Below are positions 11,704 to 23,279 of a DNA stretch of 64,000 nt, one piece after another. The notes beneath the pieces are model-generated. The model worked only from the letters and a program-made list of their open reading frames with translations, was not told where the DNA came from and did not search any database. Origin of the DNA: Tomocerus qinae (Eukaryota > Arthropoda > Collembola > Entomobryomorpha > Tomoceridae); assembly GCA_020055645.1 (NCBI GenBank), contig CM034546.1, positions 80,786,001-80,850,000 on the forward strand, written 5' to 3'. Numbering within the stretch: position 1 is the first letter of the stretch; each line of letters opens with the position of its first letter. The position numbers were made by a program, and so were the translations under genes.

Positions 11704-12923
11704 ATGAAGACTTTAAAAGCAGGAGATATTTGTAGCTCCGTGTGTTTTACAATTGTAGTAATAGTTTGTGTCTATTTTTGCAATGGGGCAGAAGAAAATG
11801 AAATTTGTTCGAATCCCCAGAAGGATTTAAATTTTGATGCTAAATGGGTGAGTTTCATTAACTAAAATTTGTCTTTGAAACTAATTGATTCACTTTTATA
11901 TCAAAAAATGGTAACGAAATAAATGACGATTGGTGAAATCGTAAATAGTCCCTTTAGGAACGATTTAGCCTCAATGCACTTTTCGTTTTGTGCACGAAAT
12001 AGCCTTAATGTATTTTTCGTATTGTGTAGGAAATAGCCTTAATGCATCAAATAAGAAGTGCAGTAAGGCTATTTCGTGCACAAAGAAAAGTGCATTGAGG
12101 CTAAATCGTTCCCTAAGGGACGATATATATAAAATATATAGGTACATGACAATGCTCCTGAAAATGGCTGGTACATTTTGTACGGAAATCCTGTGTCAAG
12201 ACTCCATTTTGCACAGCTAACCCAAGGCAGAAATTTGGATAAGAACGAAGATCTTTCAAAACTTTGTCTCAAAACAGTTTGGGATAATACCCATCAAGAA
12301 ATCGGAGGAATCTACCAGGGATACGGAAATTTAACTGCAGTAAGACAATGTGTCCATTCTGAAGGTCATAATATAACTTGTGGGGCTGTCAGCACCACAA
12401 ATTCAAGTTACAGTAAGTTTCTGAATTTTATCAAACAATAATAATAATAATTCTAATAATAATAATAGTTTCTTACAATAATTATTATCTTTGGCAAAGT
12501 AAATGCTATACCAATTCATAATTATGGTATTTATATGCCCAGTTAAGAATTAAATATTATTATTCAGTTTGAAAAATTGTTAGAAAATAGATAATTGTCA
12601 TAAGCTTTGTTCTTGAGGTTATATTTATTTGTAATTTGTACTTTGGTTACAATTTTGGAAATAAGTAATAAAAATAACTTTTGAATAAAAATAAATTAGG
12701 TATACAGTTTAAAGGACACGTAGCTTATGTGGACACAAAGGATTTCCGTAGCCACCACATTGGAGTCCTATGTTTCGAAAATGGAGATATTGGTTGGGTT
12801 GTCAGTTCGATTAAGAGAACCCTCTCTGACAAAGATATGGCAACGATCATAGAAGAGTTGAAAAAAATTGGATTAAAGCCTGAAGACCAAGTCAAGCTGT
12901 ATGAGGATTCTTGTGGAGATTGA
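11704..12923 (+). CDS. Secreted lipocalin-like protein, three exons, 212 aa
   Basis: CDS join(11704..11847, 12142..12412, 12700..12923), phases 0 and 1. The three exons join without a stop, and each boundary matches GT-AG (GTGAGT, GTAAGT donors). Residues 1-28 form a hydrophobic signal-peptide-like segment ending near FCNG|AEEN, so the product is probably secreted. The mature start has the lipocalin pattern: a cysteine (C35), NFD (43-45), then GWYILYGNP in place of the family GxWYEIA box. The end has the lipocalin helix pattern TLSDKDMATIIEELKKIGL followed by a terminal cysteine, as in apolipoprotein D and bacterial Blc. Two NxT/NxS-type sites are visible. Lipocalins bind small hydrophobic ligands in a beta barrel; the ligand here cannot be inferred. 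Length fits the family (160-210 aa). A poly(A) signal follows 69 nt after the stop. Confidence 0.7.
11947..12123. repeat. Hairpin MITE in intron 1 of the lipocalin gene
   Basis: The left arm (about 11947-12005) and right arm (about 12060-12123) are reverse complements, including AACGATTTAGCCTCAATGCA. It occupies most of the 294-bp intron and leaves both splice sites free. Confidence 0.85.
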
Positions 12924-12991
12924 TCACATTTTCCAAGCCAATGTTATCACTTCTATGCAAACATATTATTTGACATTAGTTTAATTAGTAA

Positions 12992-12997
12992 AATAAA
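12992..12997 (+). promoter_or_regulatory. Poly(A) signal of the lipocalin gene
   Basis: AATAAA 69 nt after the stop codon, on the coding strand. Confidence 0.5.
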
Positions 12998-13768
12998 ACT
13001 GACAAAAAAGGGATCGTGAACAATTACAGGAATCTGTTAAATTGTATAATATTTTGATTCAAAGACAGAGTACAGGCTAAGTTTATATTCCCTTCCCAGA
13101 TTAGTAAGTGTACTTCACTATAAAATGGTATAATGTGTGTAGTGAGAGCGTGAGACTATCGAATTTGATTTGGGTGCAACTCGGTTTGTTTGATGGAGTA
13201 AGGTGACGATATTGGCTCACCTTTGGTGCTGATTGTTGTTGACTTTCTAGGTTTGTTATCGCTTTATGCTTTCTCTCGCTCTCTATATCTTTCAATTCTT
13301 TATTTAAGTAGTTAGTTTTTGGGGAGCTTCAGTGAATACTAAGCTATATTCATGACAAAGTACGAAGTGCTATATAAGTAAAAATCAATTTGTTAAGTTT
13401 TTCATCAGTATCTGCAAATCAGGTAATGCAACTTGTAATACCTAATTGAGAATTGTAGCAAAAATGTTTGACACTATAAAACGGTACAATTTTATTCTTG
13501 GCAATTGTTATTATTCAAATGGACATGGCTATATTCAGCAGAATAAAGTTGGTTGGCATTTGGCAATTAAATACAATAAATTCATGAGCACCATTCAGGT
13601 AAACTACACATTTTATTTATAAAGCATTGAGAATGTGCGTGGCCAGGATGGCATTATGATGCTTAACCACAGTTTAAAAGAAGAGTGGTACACACAAAAG
13701 GACATTGATACCTAAGAACATTTCACAGTTCATTTTTCAGCAGCTCTGCCAACAATATCAGCAGCTTT
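12998..13768. other. Non-coding DNA
   Basis: No gene or repeat boundary is seen. Confidence 0.4.
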
Positions 13769-16700
13769 AGCTCGCCTGATAAGGCAGCTTATAGAATCGC
13801 ACAGTCCGTCCGTCCGTCCGTCCGTTCGTCTGTTACCACGATAACTTTCGAACGCATTGACCGATTTTGATCAAACTTGCCAAAAACATTGCCTATGCCC
13901 ATAGCACAAAGCCTATTGAAAATGGGCCACATTGGTCCATAGGTTGCTGAGATGACGCGCGCTCACTTTGTCTTCATTTTGATAGTCAAAATGAAAATAT
14001 GGCATTAAATGGACATTAAAAGTTCAATTGTGCTTCCTATGGATTGTTAGCGGGATAGTACAAAATAATAAATACCGCTTCGACCAAATTTAAGATTTTA
14101 TAATAAAGTAATTAAATCCGGAGAATACCTATTATAGGACGGAAATAAATCTATTTCGCATTTATATGCAAACTGATAGTCAAATTTACATTTTTAGAAT
14201 TGGCTTTCTTTATGATAGTCAATATTAACCGATTTTGATTTTCTTTTGATTTTTATATTCCATATTAATCAATTTTGATTTTTTGTTTAATTAGATTCCC
14301 AATATTAATCAATTTTGATTTTTTGTTCATTTTGATAATTAATATTAATCAAATTAGATTTTTTGTTTATTTTGATACTCATTATTGTTTAACTTTGCTG
14401 TTTTTAGCTCGCCTGAATAAGGCAGCTTATAGGACCGCACAGTCTGTCCGTACGTCCGTCCGTACGTCCGTCCGTACGTCCGTCCGTACGTCCGTCCGTC
14501 CCCACGATAACTTTCGAAAGCAATGACGTATATTGACCAAACTTGGCAAAAACAATGCCTATGGACCACTGACGATCCCTATTGAATTGGGAGTAAATCG
14601 GTCCATTGGTTCTTGAGATACCGCGCGCTCACTTTGTCTTCATTTTGATAGTCAAAATAAAAATCTGGCATTAAATGGACATTAAAAGTTGAATGGCGTT
14701 TCCTATAAATTGTTAGAGGGATAGTATAAAATATTTTAATCCGCTTCTACCAAATTTAAGATTTTATAATAAAGCAAAATAAACCGGAAAATTACTATTA
14801 GACGATGGAAAAAAATTTCCTTTTAATTTTGATAATCATTATTAACCGGTTTTAATTTTCTGTAGATTTTAATACTCATAATCAATTTTGATTTTCTGTT
14901 GATTTTCATAGTCAACATTAATCAATTTTGATTTTCTGTTGATTTTCATAGTCAACATTAATCAATTTTGATTTTCTGTTGATTTTCATAGTCAACATTA
15001 ATCAATTTTGATTTTCTGTTGATTTTCATAGTCAACATTAATCAATATTGATTTTCTGTTGATTTTCATAGTCAACATTAATCAATATTGATTTTCTGTT
15101 GATTTTCATAGTCAACATTAATCAATTTTGAATTTCTGTTGATTTTCATAGTCAGCATTAATCAATTTTGATTTTCTGTTGATTTTCATAGTCAACATTA
15201 ATCAATTTTGATTTTCTGTTGATTTTCATAGTCAACATTAATCAATTTTGATTTTCGGTTGATTTTTATATTCAGCATTAATCAATTTTGATTTTCTGTT
15301 GATTTTCATAGTCAACATTAATCAATTTTGATTTTCGGTTGATTTTTATATTCAGCATTAATCAATTTTGATTTTCTGTTGATTATGATAATCGATATCA
15401 ATCAATTGTGATGGCCTGTTGATTTTAATACTCAATGTTAATCAATTTTGATTTTCTGTTGATTTTGATAGTCAACATCAATCTATTTTGATTTGCTGTT
15501 GATTTTGATAGTCAACATCAATTTATTTTGATTTGCTGTTGGTTTTTATATTGAATAATGAATTATTTTAATCTAGTTTGAATTAGTTCTTACTTTAATA
15601 ATCAAAATAAATTTATTTCTATTATTATTACAACCAAATGTGCACACGGTCCCCTTTACTCAGGCGAGCTTCTGTTACGGCTTGCTGTTGGTTTTAGCTC
15701 GCCTGAATAAGCGAGCTTATAGAACCGCACAGTCTGTCCGTCCGTCCGTCCGTCCGTCCGTCGGTCCGTCCGTCCGTACCCACGATAACTTTCGAAAGCA
15801 ATGACGGATATAGACCAAACTTGGCAAAAACAATGCTTATGGACCACTGACGATCCCTATTGATTTTGGGGTAAATCGGTCCATAGGTTGCTGAGATACC
15901 GCGCGCTCACTTTGTCTTCATTTTGATAGTTAAAGTGAAAAATGGGCATTGAAAATTGTAATACCGTTTCCTATAGATTGTTAGCGGGATAGTATAAACT
16001 ATATCATGCCGCTTCTACTAAAACTGAAATTAAATAGTAAAATAACAAAACCGGAAAATTACCTTTAAAAGCAAAATAACGAATCTGTTTCAAGTTTGTC
16101 TTGATTTTAACAGTCAATATTAATATATTTTCATTATGTATTGACTTTGATAGTCAATATTAATATATTTTCATTATGTATTGACTTTGATAGTCAATAT
16201 TAATATATTTTCTTATGCATTGATCTTGATAGTCGTTATTAATATATTTGATTTGTATTGATTTTGATAGTCAATATTAATCAATTTTGACTTTCTGTTG
16301 ATTTTCATAGTCAACATTTATCAATTTTGATTTTCTATTGATTTTCATTGTCAACATTAATCAATTTTGATTTTCTGTTGATTTTCATATTTAAAATTAA
16401 TCAATTTTGATTTTCTGTTAATTTTCATATTCAAAATTAATCAATTTTGATTTTCTGTTAATTTTCATATTCAAAATTAATCAATTTTGATTTTCTGTTG
16501 ATTTTTATAGTCAACATTAATGAACTTTGATTTTCTGTTGATTTTCATAGTCAACTTTAATCAATTTTGATTTTCTGTTAATTTTCATAGTCAACATTAA
16601 TCAATTTTGATTTTCTGTTGATTTTCATAGTCAACATTAATCAATTTTGATTTTTTGTTGATTTTTCAAATAATATAGCTTCGTTTCCCTATAATATCAA

Positions 16701-17506
16701 TGTCTGAATTTTTAATATGTCATAGCTACATATATAAAGACCCAATTCTGAAAGTTTGATCAAAATCCGTACGCTCGGTTTTGTGCTACGTGCGAGTACT
16801 TTTTGTCTAGCAAAATATGTACACGTTAACCTTTAATCAGGCGAGCTTCTGTTACGGCTTGCTGTAGGTTTTTTATTTGGATACCCAGTATTATTTAATT
16901 TTGAATTTTTGTTTATTTTGATACTCAGTATTATTCAATTTTGAATTTTTGTTTATTTTAATACTCAGTATTATTCTATTTTGATTTTTTGTTAATTTTG
17001 ATACTCAATCTAAATCAATTTTGATGTTCTGTTGATTTTCATAGTCAACAGTTATCTATTTTGGTTTTCTGGTGATTTTCATAGTCAACAATTATCTATT
17101 TCGACTTTTTGTTGATTTTCATAGTCAACAATTATCTATTTTGATTTTCTGTTGATTTTAATAGTCTAAAATAATCTATTTTGATTTTCTGTTGATTTTA
17201 ATAGTCAATAATAATCTATTTTGATTTTCTGTTGATTTTCATAGTCAATAATAATCTATTTTGATTTTCTGTTGATTTTCATAGTCAATAATAATCTATT
17301 TTGATTGTCTGTTGATTTTAATAGTCAATTTTAAATCTATTTTGATTTTCTGTTAATGTTGAAGATTTTTCCAATAATTATAAATATTGATCTAGTTTGA
17401 ATTACATTGTACTAATCAAAATAAATTTATTATTATTCCACCAAAAATGTGTACATGGTCCCCTTCACTCAGGCGAGCTTCTGTTACGGCTTGCCGTAGG
17501 TTTTTT
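13769..17506 (+). mobile_element. Cluster of type-1 GTCY/minisatellite elements (HINE/pearl-like)
   Basis: Head motif AGCTCGCCTGAATAAGGCAG recurs at 13769, 14406 and 15696. Each head is followed by (GTCC)n microsatellite and a conserved segment with ATAACTTTCGAA and TTGGCAAAAAC. Then comes a minisatellite core of a 40-bp unit (ATTAATCAATTTTGATTTTC plus TGTTGATTTTCATAGTCAAC). The tail, CAGGCGAGCTTCTGTTACGG plus GCTTGCTGTWGGTTTT, ends copies at 15695, 16873 and 17506. Tail and head abut at 15695/15696, so copies 2 and 3 are head-to-tail. The first copy lacks a tail and the last lacks a head. The 10 terminal bases, AGCTCGCCTG and CAGGCGAGCT, are inverted. Short inverted ends, a GTCY microsatellite and a tandem-repeat core are the hallmarks of Helentron-associated (HINE, pearl, mini-me) elements; assignment is by architecture only. 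No transposase is present. Confidence 0.75.
14880..15375 (+). repeat. 40-bp minisatellite array
   Basis: About twelve near-perfect 40-bp units inside copy 2. The array is too regular in its whole length and lacks unique spacers, so it is not a CRISPR. Related but more diverged arrays lie at 16250-16660 and 17020-17345. Confidence 0.9.
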
Positions 17507-18210
17507 GCTTTAGAAGCATGTAGCCAATAAACAATTGTATGCATTATAAAATCCTCTGTAGATTTATTTGTGTTAAAACTGGAACGTACCATAACCGCTT
17601 GTAAACTGATTCTATATTATAACCACAATCTGAGATGAAGCAATACATTTACCTATCTATGTATGTCTCGTAGGTAGGGAGGCCCTAAAAACAAAATGCG
17701 CATGTCTACAAGACAATCAATTCCACTCTGAGTTAGTGTTAGCATATTTCGAAAATAAATCAAAAAGTTGAAACATTTTTAGTAAACCTCTTAATATCCA
17801 ATGGCAGTACTGGTGGCCTATGGAATAATGTAGTAAAATTACTGTGCTGTCATCAATTAATATCTGTAATTCATAATATTTCAAACTGTATCCTCAAACC
17901 AAAATAACTAGTAAAATTTAAATAAATATTAATGACATCATCTGCAATCGGAAAAATATGTGATTGCATGTGCCTTTCGTTTTGATTTTGAATTTTCACT
18001 GCAGAGAAATTTCGACATTGAAATGTTATTAAATTATGCATGTACGTTAACTAAAACTACTTGTTTGACACCAACTACCAATTCCAACAATTTTGTGTCA
18101 TAATTGATCCATCGCATGATCCATAATTGATAGCATCCATTTTGTTAGCTGAATCTACATGCAGTAATAATGGATTTCTTTATCCTTGCTTAAAAACTAT
18201 AATTAGTATA
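17507..18210. other. Non-coding DNA
   Basis: No gene or repeat boundary is seen. Confidence 0.4.
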
Positions 18211-18336
18211 GGGCCGCACGCAGCCAGAAAATAATTTCGGAGGGAGGGGAGGGGGGCAAATTATATGTGAAAAGATAAACAATTTTTGCACGAAGCGCGA
18301 AAAATTTTTGGGTTTGGCCGGGCTGTGGCTCTGGTA
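18211..18336. mobile_element. Degraded GGGCCGCA-type MITE remnant
   Basis: GGGCCGCACGCAGCCAG at the left and GGGCTGTGGCTCTGG at the right resemble the ends of the intact elements at 29676-29816 and 35955-36116. The interior shares the AAGCGCGAAAAATTTTTGGG word. Target duplication is not clear. Confidence 0.5.
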
Positions 18337-19119
18337 TAATATATTGTGCCAATACTCCACCAATTCTTCCATTTAATCATAATACCCATTTCTACACTAA
18401 GAAAATTTAGAAATAGGGAAGTGGGTCAAAAAGCGCTAATGTGACTTAAAAGACCCTGGAGGTAAAAGTTGTACCTACAGAGGTGTGTAGAACTTGATCA
18501 ACGGGCTTATGTAATGCAGTACCCAAAAATAATACATTGTAGTACAATCCAACGATTGTTAAAATCGTCATGTTTCCTGAAATCCCACACCCAAGCTACA
18601 TTACAAATTAGGAATAATCATCATCCATTTAAACTGCTATGGCAATTTACAGTTGCACATATATTGAGTCTCAGATTCTCAATTAACATCAACTGAAAGC
18701 GAACACTTTTAGTTAATCTATACTGTATTTGCAGATATATAAATATGAAATTTATCTAAATTAACTCTTCTGTTAAGTCATTGCCATGCAATATGAACTA
18801 AATAATAAGTATAACTAGCTGGTTAGCCCGTCCTACGACAGGACTGTGATTCACATGAGCAAAATTAAAGATTAAAATTACTAATCTCAAACTCAAGTGA
18901 CCTCAAACATACCACAGTTTACTATACAACCTTGGCAAATCTGTACCCATTCAACCCAAAGCTGAAAAACAATTTTCAGCATTTTTTCATTTCTTTCATT
19001 CAAACGTTTTTTTCATTTTTAGCTCATTTTTTATTGACAGGTATATAGTCGATAAAAATCCCTATCACAAATAGCATAATTTTTTCATCGATATGTAGTC
19101 TCCTTCTCCCCGCTAACTC
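18337..19119. other. Non-coding DNA
   Basis: A 75-codon ORF at 18469-18696 has no recognisable features. No gene is supported. Confidence 0.4.
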
Positions 19120-19320
19120 CAAGCACGTATCCAGCAGAGAATACTTATCTTTCCGCCAGAGGGAGAGCCTTATTCGTTGCGTATCCAGTAGGGGAGCGCA
19201 GCGTTCCCCCTAAATCTGAGAAAAAGAGAGGATTTTTCCCAAAAAAGGCAAAAAATTGCAAAAAAAATTTACATTACTTTGGTCGCGACCCCTTTGACCA
19301 AATTTCTGGATACCTGCCTG
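19120..19320. mobile_element. Damaged copy of the CAAGCACGTATCC MITE
   Basis: Left end CAAGCACGTATCCAGC, right end TTTCTGGATACCTGCCTG. The flanking octamers (GCTAACTC and TCCAACTC) agree at six of eight places, consistent with an old 8-bp duplication. Confidence 0.6.
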
Positions 19321-19665
19321 TCCAACTCAGCACCCTTTCCGAAAATAAAATATAATGTTTTCATTGACATGTAGTAACCGCCTTCCTACTCCCTTCTCAA
19401 ATAAAATATAATGCTTTCAACGTCATTTAGGCTCCAATTCCCCGCCTCCTCCCCTTTGCCTAACAAAATGGCGTATAGTCCCCACTTCCCCCATCCTTCA
19501 CTGTCCCAGATGAAAATGTCTTTTTTCTGGACATGAGTCCTGACCCCAGGACCGATTTATGATTTTTTGGTGCTATTAAAAGTAGTCCATCTCCATCATT
19601 GTCTTCCTGAAACGAAGAAATTTTATTCAAGCGTTATAGAAAATGAGATAAATCTCAATTATTAC

Positions 19666-19671
19666 TTTATT
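19666..19671 (-). promoter_or_regulatory. Poly(A) signal of the degenerate HSP70-like gene
   Basis: AATAAA on the minus strand, about 60 nt beyond the stop codon at 19729-19731. Confidence 0.6.
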
Positions 19672-19728
19672 ATGCTATACAGTTTGTAATTAACACATTA
19701 TTTTGATTCAGGGTACAGAAATTTTACA

Positions 19729-22584
19729 CTACGCACGAATTTTAATTCGTTTGAAATAATTAAGAAACTCTTGTGCTTCTTCTTTGGTGAAGTCGGGCTT
19801 ACTGACCCGTTGCATAGCTTTCTCTGCCTCAATGCTAATATCCTCTTGCATAACTCTGTTGACTTTGCTAATGTTATTCTGAATGTGTTGAACCAATTCC
19901 TTCAATTCATTTTTCTTCAATTCCATTTCTTCGTCTTTTTCCAAGTTGTTGCGAATAACTTTAATATAATCTTGAATATTTTTCATTCTAGAGTCTTTGA
20001 AATCCAGACTATCTGTTGCAGAGTTGATTCCGAAAATGTTTTCTCTATTGACGGTGCAATTAACAAAAAGGACGTGTCTCTTATGAACGGGATCTTTAAT
20101 TTGAACAAACTCGACTATTTGTTTTTCGTTTCCTTTGTCTTCATATATTTTCACAGAGTGACCGTCCTGAGCTGTTTTTGGGACATTGTAAGCCGTAGAA
20201 AATTCTTGAGGAGTAAGGCACGACGTGCCTTGGTTAATAATTATACGGTTTGTCCTATTTTTATCATAAATGCACAAATTGTAAAAGGTTTTGTCCAGAA
20301 CTGAGTCTCTGGCAGAGACAATTGTATTCGCCAATGCTTCCCCAAATATTAAGGCGCCCTGCAAGACTTGGCTTCCAGATGCGTGATAATATTCTGGTAT
20401 ATCTCGTTTAATAAAACTGTCTCTGAATTTGGTCAGTATTGTTTGATCTTCGCTCATTACTACTGCCGCTGTGATGGCATCTTCAGGATGATGAGCATAG
20501 GTTGTCGTTATTATGTTTTGTTTATAAAACCTACTTTTCGTAAAACGACAGTCACCAAAATTGGAAATCATTCTGATTTTACCGTCTTGGCATTTTTTAT
20601 AAACTGCAGTGCATAATTCAGCTTCGTCAGATGTCAAAACTAATAAATGTTCGTCTTGTGATGATAATTTATTTCGGCTGGATAGTGTTTGCGAGTCATA
20701 GTCATAAGTAGAAGTTTTCCATTTGTAATGGTAAAGCGCAGCAGCACTTGTATTGTTAATCAGGAAACATTGTTTAAATCCCGCAATTGTCGCAGCGTCT
20801 TTGATGTTTTGTCTTTTCAAGCTACCAAACCAAATGGGAACCGCTATCAATGCTGTCGGATAACTGCATTTCGACATTTTGTCGCATTTCTGCTTAATAT
20901 CACGGAATATCAACGCAGAAATGAATTGGAAATTTATTGGAATGCTATCCTTCTTTCCTGGTATGGTCAAATTCCTCAGGGTAGCATTTGGTTCGATCAA
21001 AAGCTCTTCAATTGTAATAAACTGCAATGTTTCATTGCCATAGGTCGTATTTGGCGATTCTCCAACTGTAAATTCTCCATTGAGACTAAATGTAACAACA
21101 TTATTCACCTTCCGTCCTGTTCCAAAATCCACAATAGCATGTTTCAGTAAATCCGTTTCTGCTTCCCGAAGTAATATAGCCACTTGGCTGTACTTAATAC
21201 AGAAATCAATTGCAATCAGAGGCAATTCGCAGCCTTTATTTTCTTCCTCTGTCAATTTGGCATTGTTTTCTTTTCTCAAATTGACCCCATGGGTCTCAAT
21301 CATTTGGAGAAGCATTTTTGTATAGCGACTGTCTTTCTCTTCTGGGCAGAGACGCTCTATTTTGTCGTTTAGTTCATTCAGCAATTTGTTTTTGGCCTTT
21401 TCGAATAAGCCTTTGAATTCTGTATCCGTCCGAGGATATTCCGATATTTTCTTGTTTAAATCACTATAAAATTTACTCTGAAGTACACCGATGGTCTTGT
21501 TGATCTCTTCAATTGCTCGATCCATTTTGATTTCGTTTGCAATTTCATACTCCTTAAGTGTGACATTCAGTTGTGCCAGTAGGTCGTCAATATTTAGCCC
21601 AATATTCTCTAGATTGATTTTCTGAGTTACAATATCAATGCAAATATTACAAATTTCTTCGTGATATCCCTTGATCTCCCTGTTGCGACGAATCCCGCTT
21701 TGAATAAACGCTTGCTGTTTGCTTCTGTGGAAGTTCTTCACTGCAGCTTCAACAGTTTGTTGTTCTTGCTTTCGAATCCGAGCATTATACAACTGGAACT
21801 TATTCTTCTGCAGGGATAATACGTGTTCAACAAAGGATTGCAATTCGTTTGAATGATTATTGGTCTTAAGAACATCTTTTATTGCTTTTCTGTGTAAATC
21901 CTCGAGCACCTCCAATGAAAAATATGGATTTTCCAAGAAATGGTTGCTCATAATTGATTCGTAGTTTTCCAAGAAATGTTTTGCTTCAAGGGCAGATCGT
22001 TTGAGTCTTTTAACTTTGTCGTTAATCAATACCTTGATAATTTCCGCGTCTTCGGGATGTAATTGCTGTAGCTCACTGGTCAATAATCTTTCATGAATTT
22101 CGTTAACCAAATTTTTCAAATTGCCGAAATCCTTCTCTCGGTTTATACAGCTTTTCAACCTACTGAATAATCGGCTTTCGTATTTTTCTGATAATTCGTT
22201 TGCGGTCTTCCCCACCGATTGTAAGGTCGAGTTTCGAATTACTGTCAAATATTCGAATTCTAGTGAAAGTTTTGTTCTGTTTTCTTGATCTTTATCACCA
22301 TTTTGAAATAAAGGCAAGATTGTGTCCACCACTTCAGTATGAATATTTCCCCAGTCGCTTAGTTTACTGTTCGCCAATTTAATAGTCATATCCTGTCTGT
22401 ACAAAGAATTGAGAATGGGTCTCGTTTCAGTATCCACTGCAACTGGAATGTTTGGTATTGAAACAGCTTCAGATGATGAAATGCATCCAAAACTTGCATT
22501 TTCCATTGAAGTCAAATCATTACTTCTAGTCTCAAAATCCAATTCCACTGCTATTGTAGCGGATGTTCCTTCCTCCACTGACAT
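19729..22584 (-). CDS. HSP70-like pseudo-chaperone with helical N-terminal half (951 aa)
   Basis: One uninterrupted 951-codon exon. Residues 1-100 are unassigned. About 100-450 are helical and charged, with units near 198, 285 and 372 of the type seen in the neighbouring fusion protein (AKHFLENYES...LEDLHRKAIKD). Residues 455-870 follow the HSP70 fold colinearly: IAIDFCIKY (457-465) stands for [29 protein letters not shown] (581-600) for [17 protein letters not shown], and INNTSAAALY for [12 protein letters not shown]460 remains, but the GTT phosphate loop, the Glu of INEP (now N611) and the whole DLGGGT motif (now TSDEAEL) are gone, so ATP hydrolysis is very unlikely. A substrate-domain-like part and a helical tail follow. 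The frame is open throughout, which argues for a selected pseudoenzyme. It lies 1.5 kb downstream of, and on the same strand as, the fusion gene. A splice acceptor 41 bases before the ATG suggests a 5' UTR exon. Confidence 0.8.
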   Translation of the reverse strand: MSVEEGTSATIAVELDFETRSNDLTSMENASFGCISSSEAVSIPNIPVAVDTETRPILNSLYRQDMTIKLANSKLSDWGNIHTEVVDTILPLFQNGDKDQENRTKLSLEFEYLTVIRNSTLQSVGKTANELSEKYESRLFSRLKSCINREKDFGNLKNLVNEIHERLLTSELQQLHPEDAEIIKVLINDKVKRLKRSALEAKHFLENYESIMSNHFLENPYFSLEVLEDLHRKAIKDVLKTNNHSNELQSFVEHVLSLQKNKFQLYNARIRKQEQQTVEAAVKNFHRSKQQAFIQSGIRRNREIKGYHEEICNICIDIVTQKINLENIGLNIDDLLAQLNVTLKEYEIANEIKMDRAIEEINKTIGVLQSKFYSDLNKKISEYPRTDTEFKGLFEKAKNKLLNELNDKIERLCPEEKDSRYTKMLLQMIETHGVNLRKENNAKLTEEENKGCELPLIAIDFCIKYSQVAILLREAETDLLKHAIVDFGTGRKVNNVVTFSLNGEFTVGESPNTTYGNETLQFITIEELLIEPNATLRNLTIPGKKDSIPINFQFISALIFRDIKQKCDKMSKCSYPTALIAVPIWFGSLKRQNIKDAATIAGFKQCFLINNTSAAALYHYKWKTSTYDYDSQTLSSRNKLSSQDEHLLVLTSDEAELCTAVYKKCQDGKIRMISNFGDCRFTKSRFYKQNIITTTYAHHPEDAITAAVVMSEDQTILTKFRDSFIKRDIPEYYHASGSQVLQGALIFGEALANTIVSARDSVLDKTFYNLCIYDKNRTNRIIINQGTSCLTPQEFSTAYNVPKTAQDGHSVKIYEDKGNEKQIVEFVQIKDPVHKRHVLFVNCTVNRENIFGINSATDSLDFKDSRMKNIQDYIKVIRNNLEKDEEMELKKNELKELVQHIQNNISKVNRVMQEDISIEAEKAMQRVSKPDFTKEEAQEFLNYFKRIKIRA

Positions 22585-22685
22585 TGCAATTTGAGAAAAT
22601 CCTTATGCCTAAGCCTTAGGGAAATCTAAAACAAAGAATTATAAATTAATCAACTACCTTCCGGATAAACTAATACTTCAGTTTT

Positions 22686-23279
22686 ATTTGCTAAAATTCG
22701 GTTGCATAGAAATGGGAAGCAAGAAAGAATTTGTAACCGAGAATTTTGTATGATAAAATGATAATTTCCTAAGGTGCATCAAAAACAAATAATACAATGT
22801 TTCAAAATCTTTTCTGAAAATCATTGTCATCGAAAAAAAATTATCCTGCAATCGACATACTAACTGAATTGTATTTTGATTGAATTCGTTATTGTTTGAC
22901 AATTTTATGAAAATTAAGGACATGATAATGAAATAAATAAATAAGCCAAAAAAGGTTTAGGACAATTTATTTGGTAATTGTTACGTCTCTACTGCCACAG
23001 TGCTTTACATATGATATTGTTTGTTTACTAACGGACCCGTTTCCTGTTTTCATAATGGAGACAATTGCTTTTTTCGTTTTTTACCCAATTTTTCATCCAT
23101 AACTTTTAAAATATTGAGTATATAAAACGTGATACTACTGACAAATGCCAACATAATAATTAGTTACCGACAATTAATTTGTGATTATTTGATATTTATT
23201 AATTTATTACCTGTGCGCCAAAAGTCAAAGCAAAAAACGAGATAGATTTTAAGAATTAATTTATTTTATCAAATTTATT
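22686..23279. other. Non-coding DNA between the two HSP70-related genes
   Basis: No heat-shock element (alternating GAA/TTC blocks) is obvious. A 79-codon minus-strand ORF at 22684-22923 has no recognisable domain. Confidence 0.4.

Noticed and set aside
14275-14569. ORFs reading SVRTSVRTSVRP or GRTYGRTYGRTYG on either strand (also 15656-15847 and 23301-23492)
   Set aside because: They are translations of the (GTCC)n and (GTAC/GTCC)n microsatellite in the element heads, in both directions.
14880-17350. Long regular arrays of about 40-bp units, superficially CRISPR-like
   Set aside because: The whole 40-bp period is conserved with no unique spacers, there are no cas genes, and the setting is eukaryotic. 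It is a minisatellite inside transposons.
20689-21150. Plus-strand ORFs of 60-177 codons across 19.7-28.5 kb
   Set aside because: They are shadows opposite the two long minus-strand genes; their sequence shows no domain.
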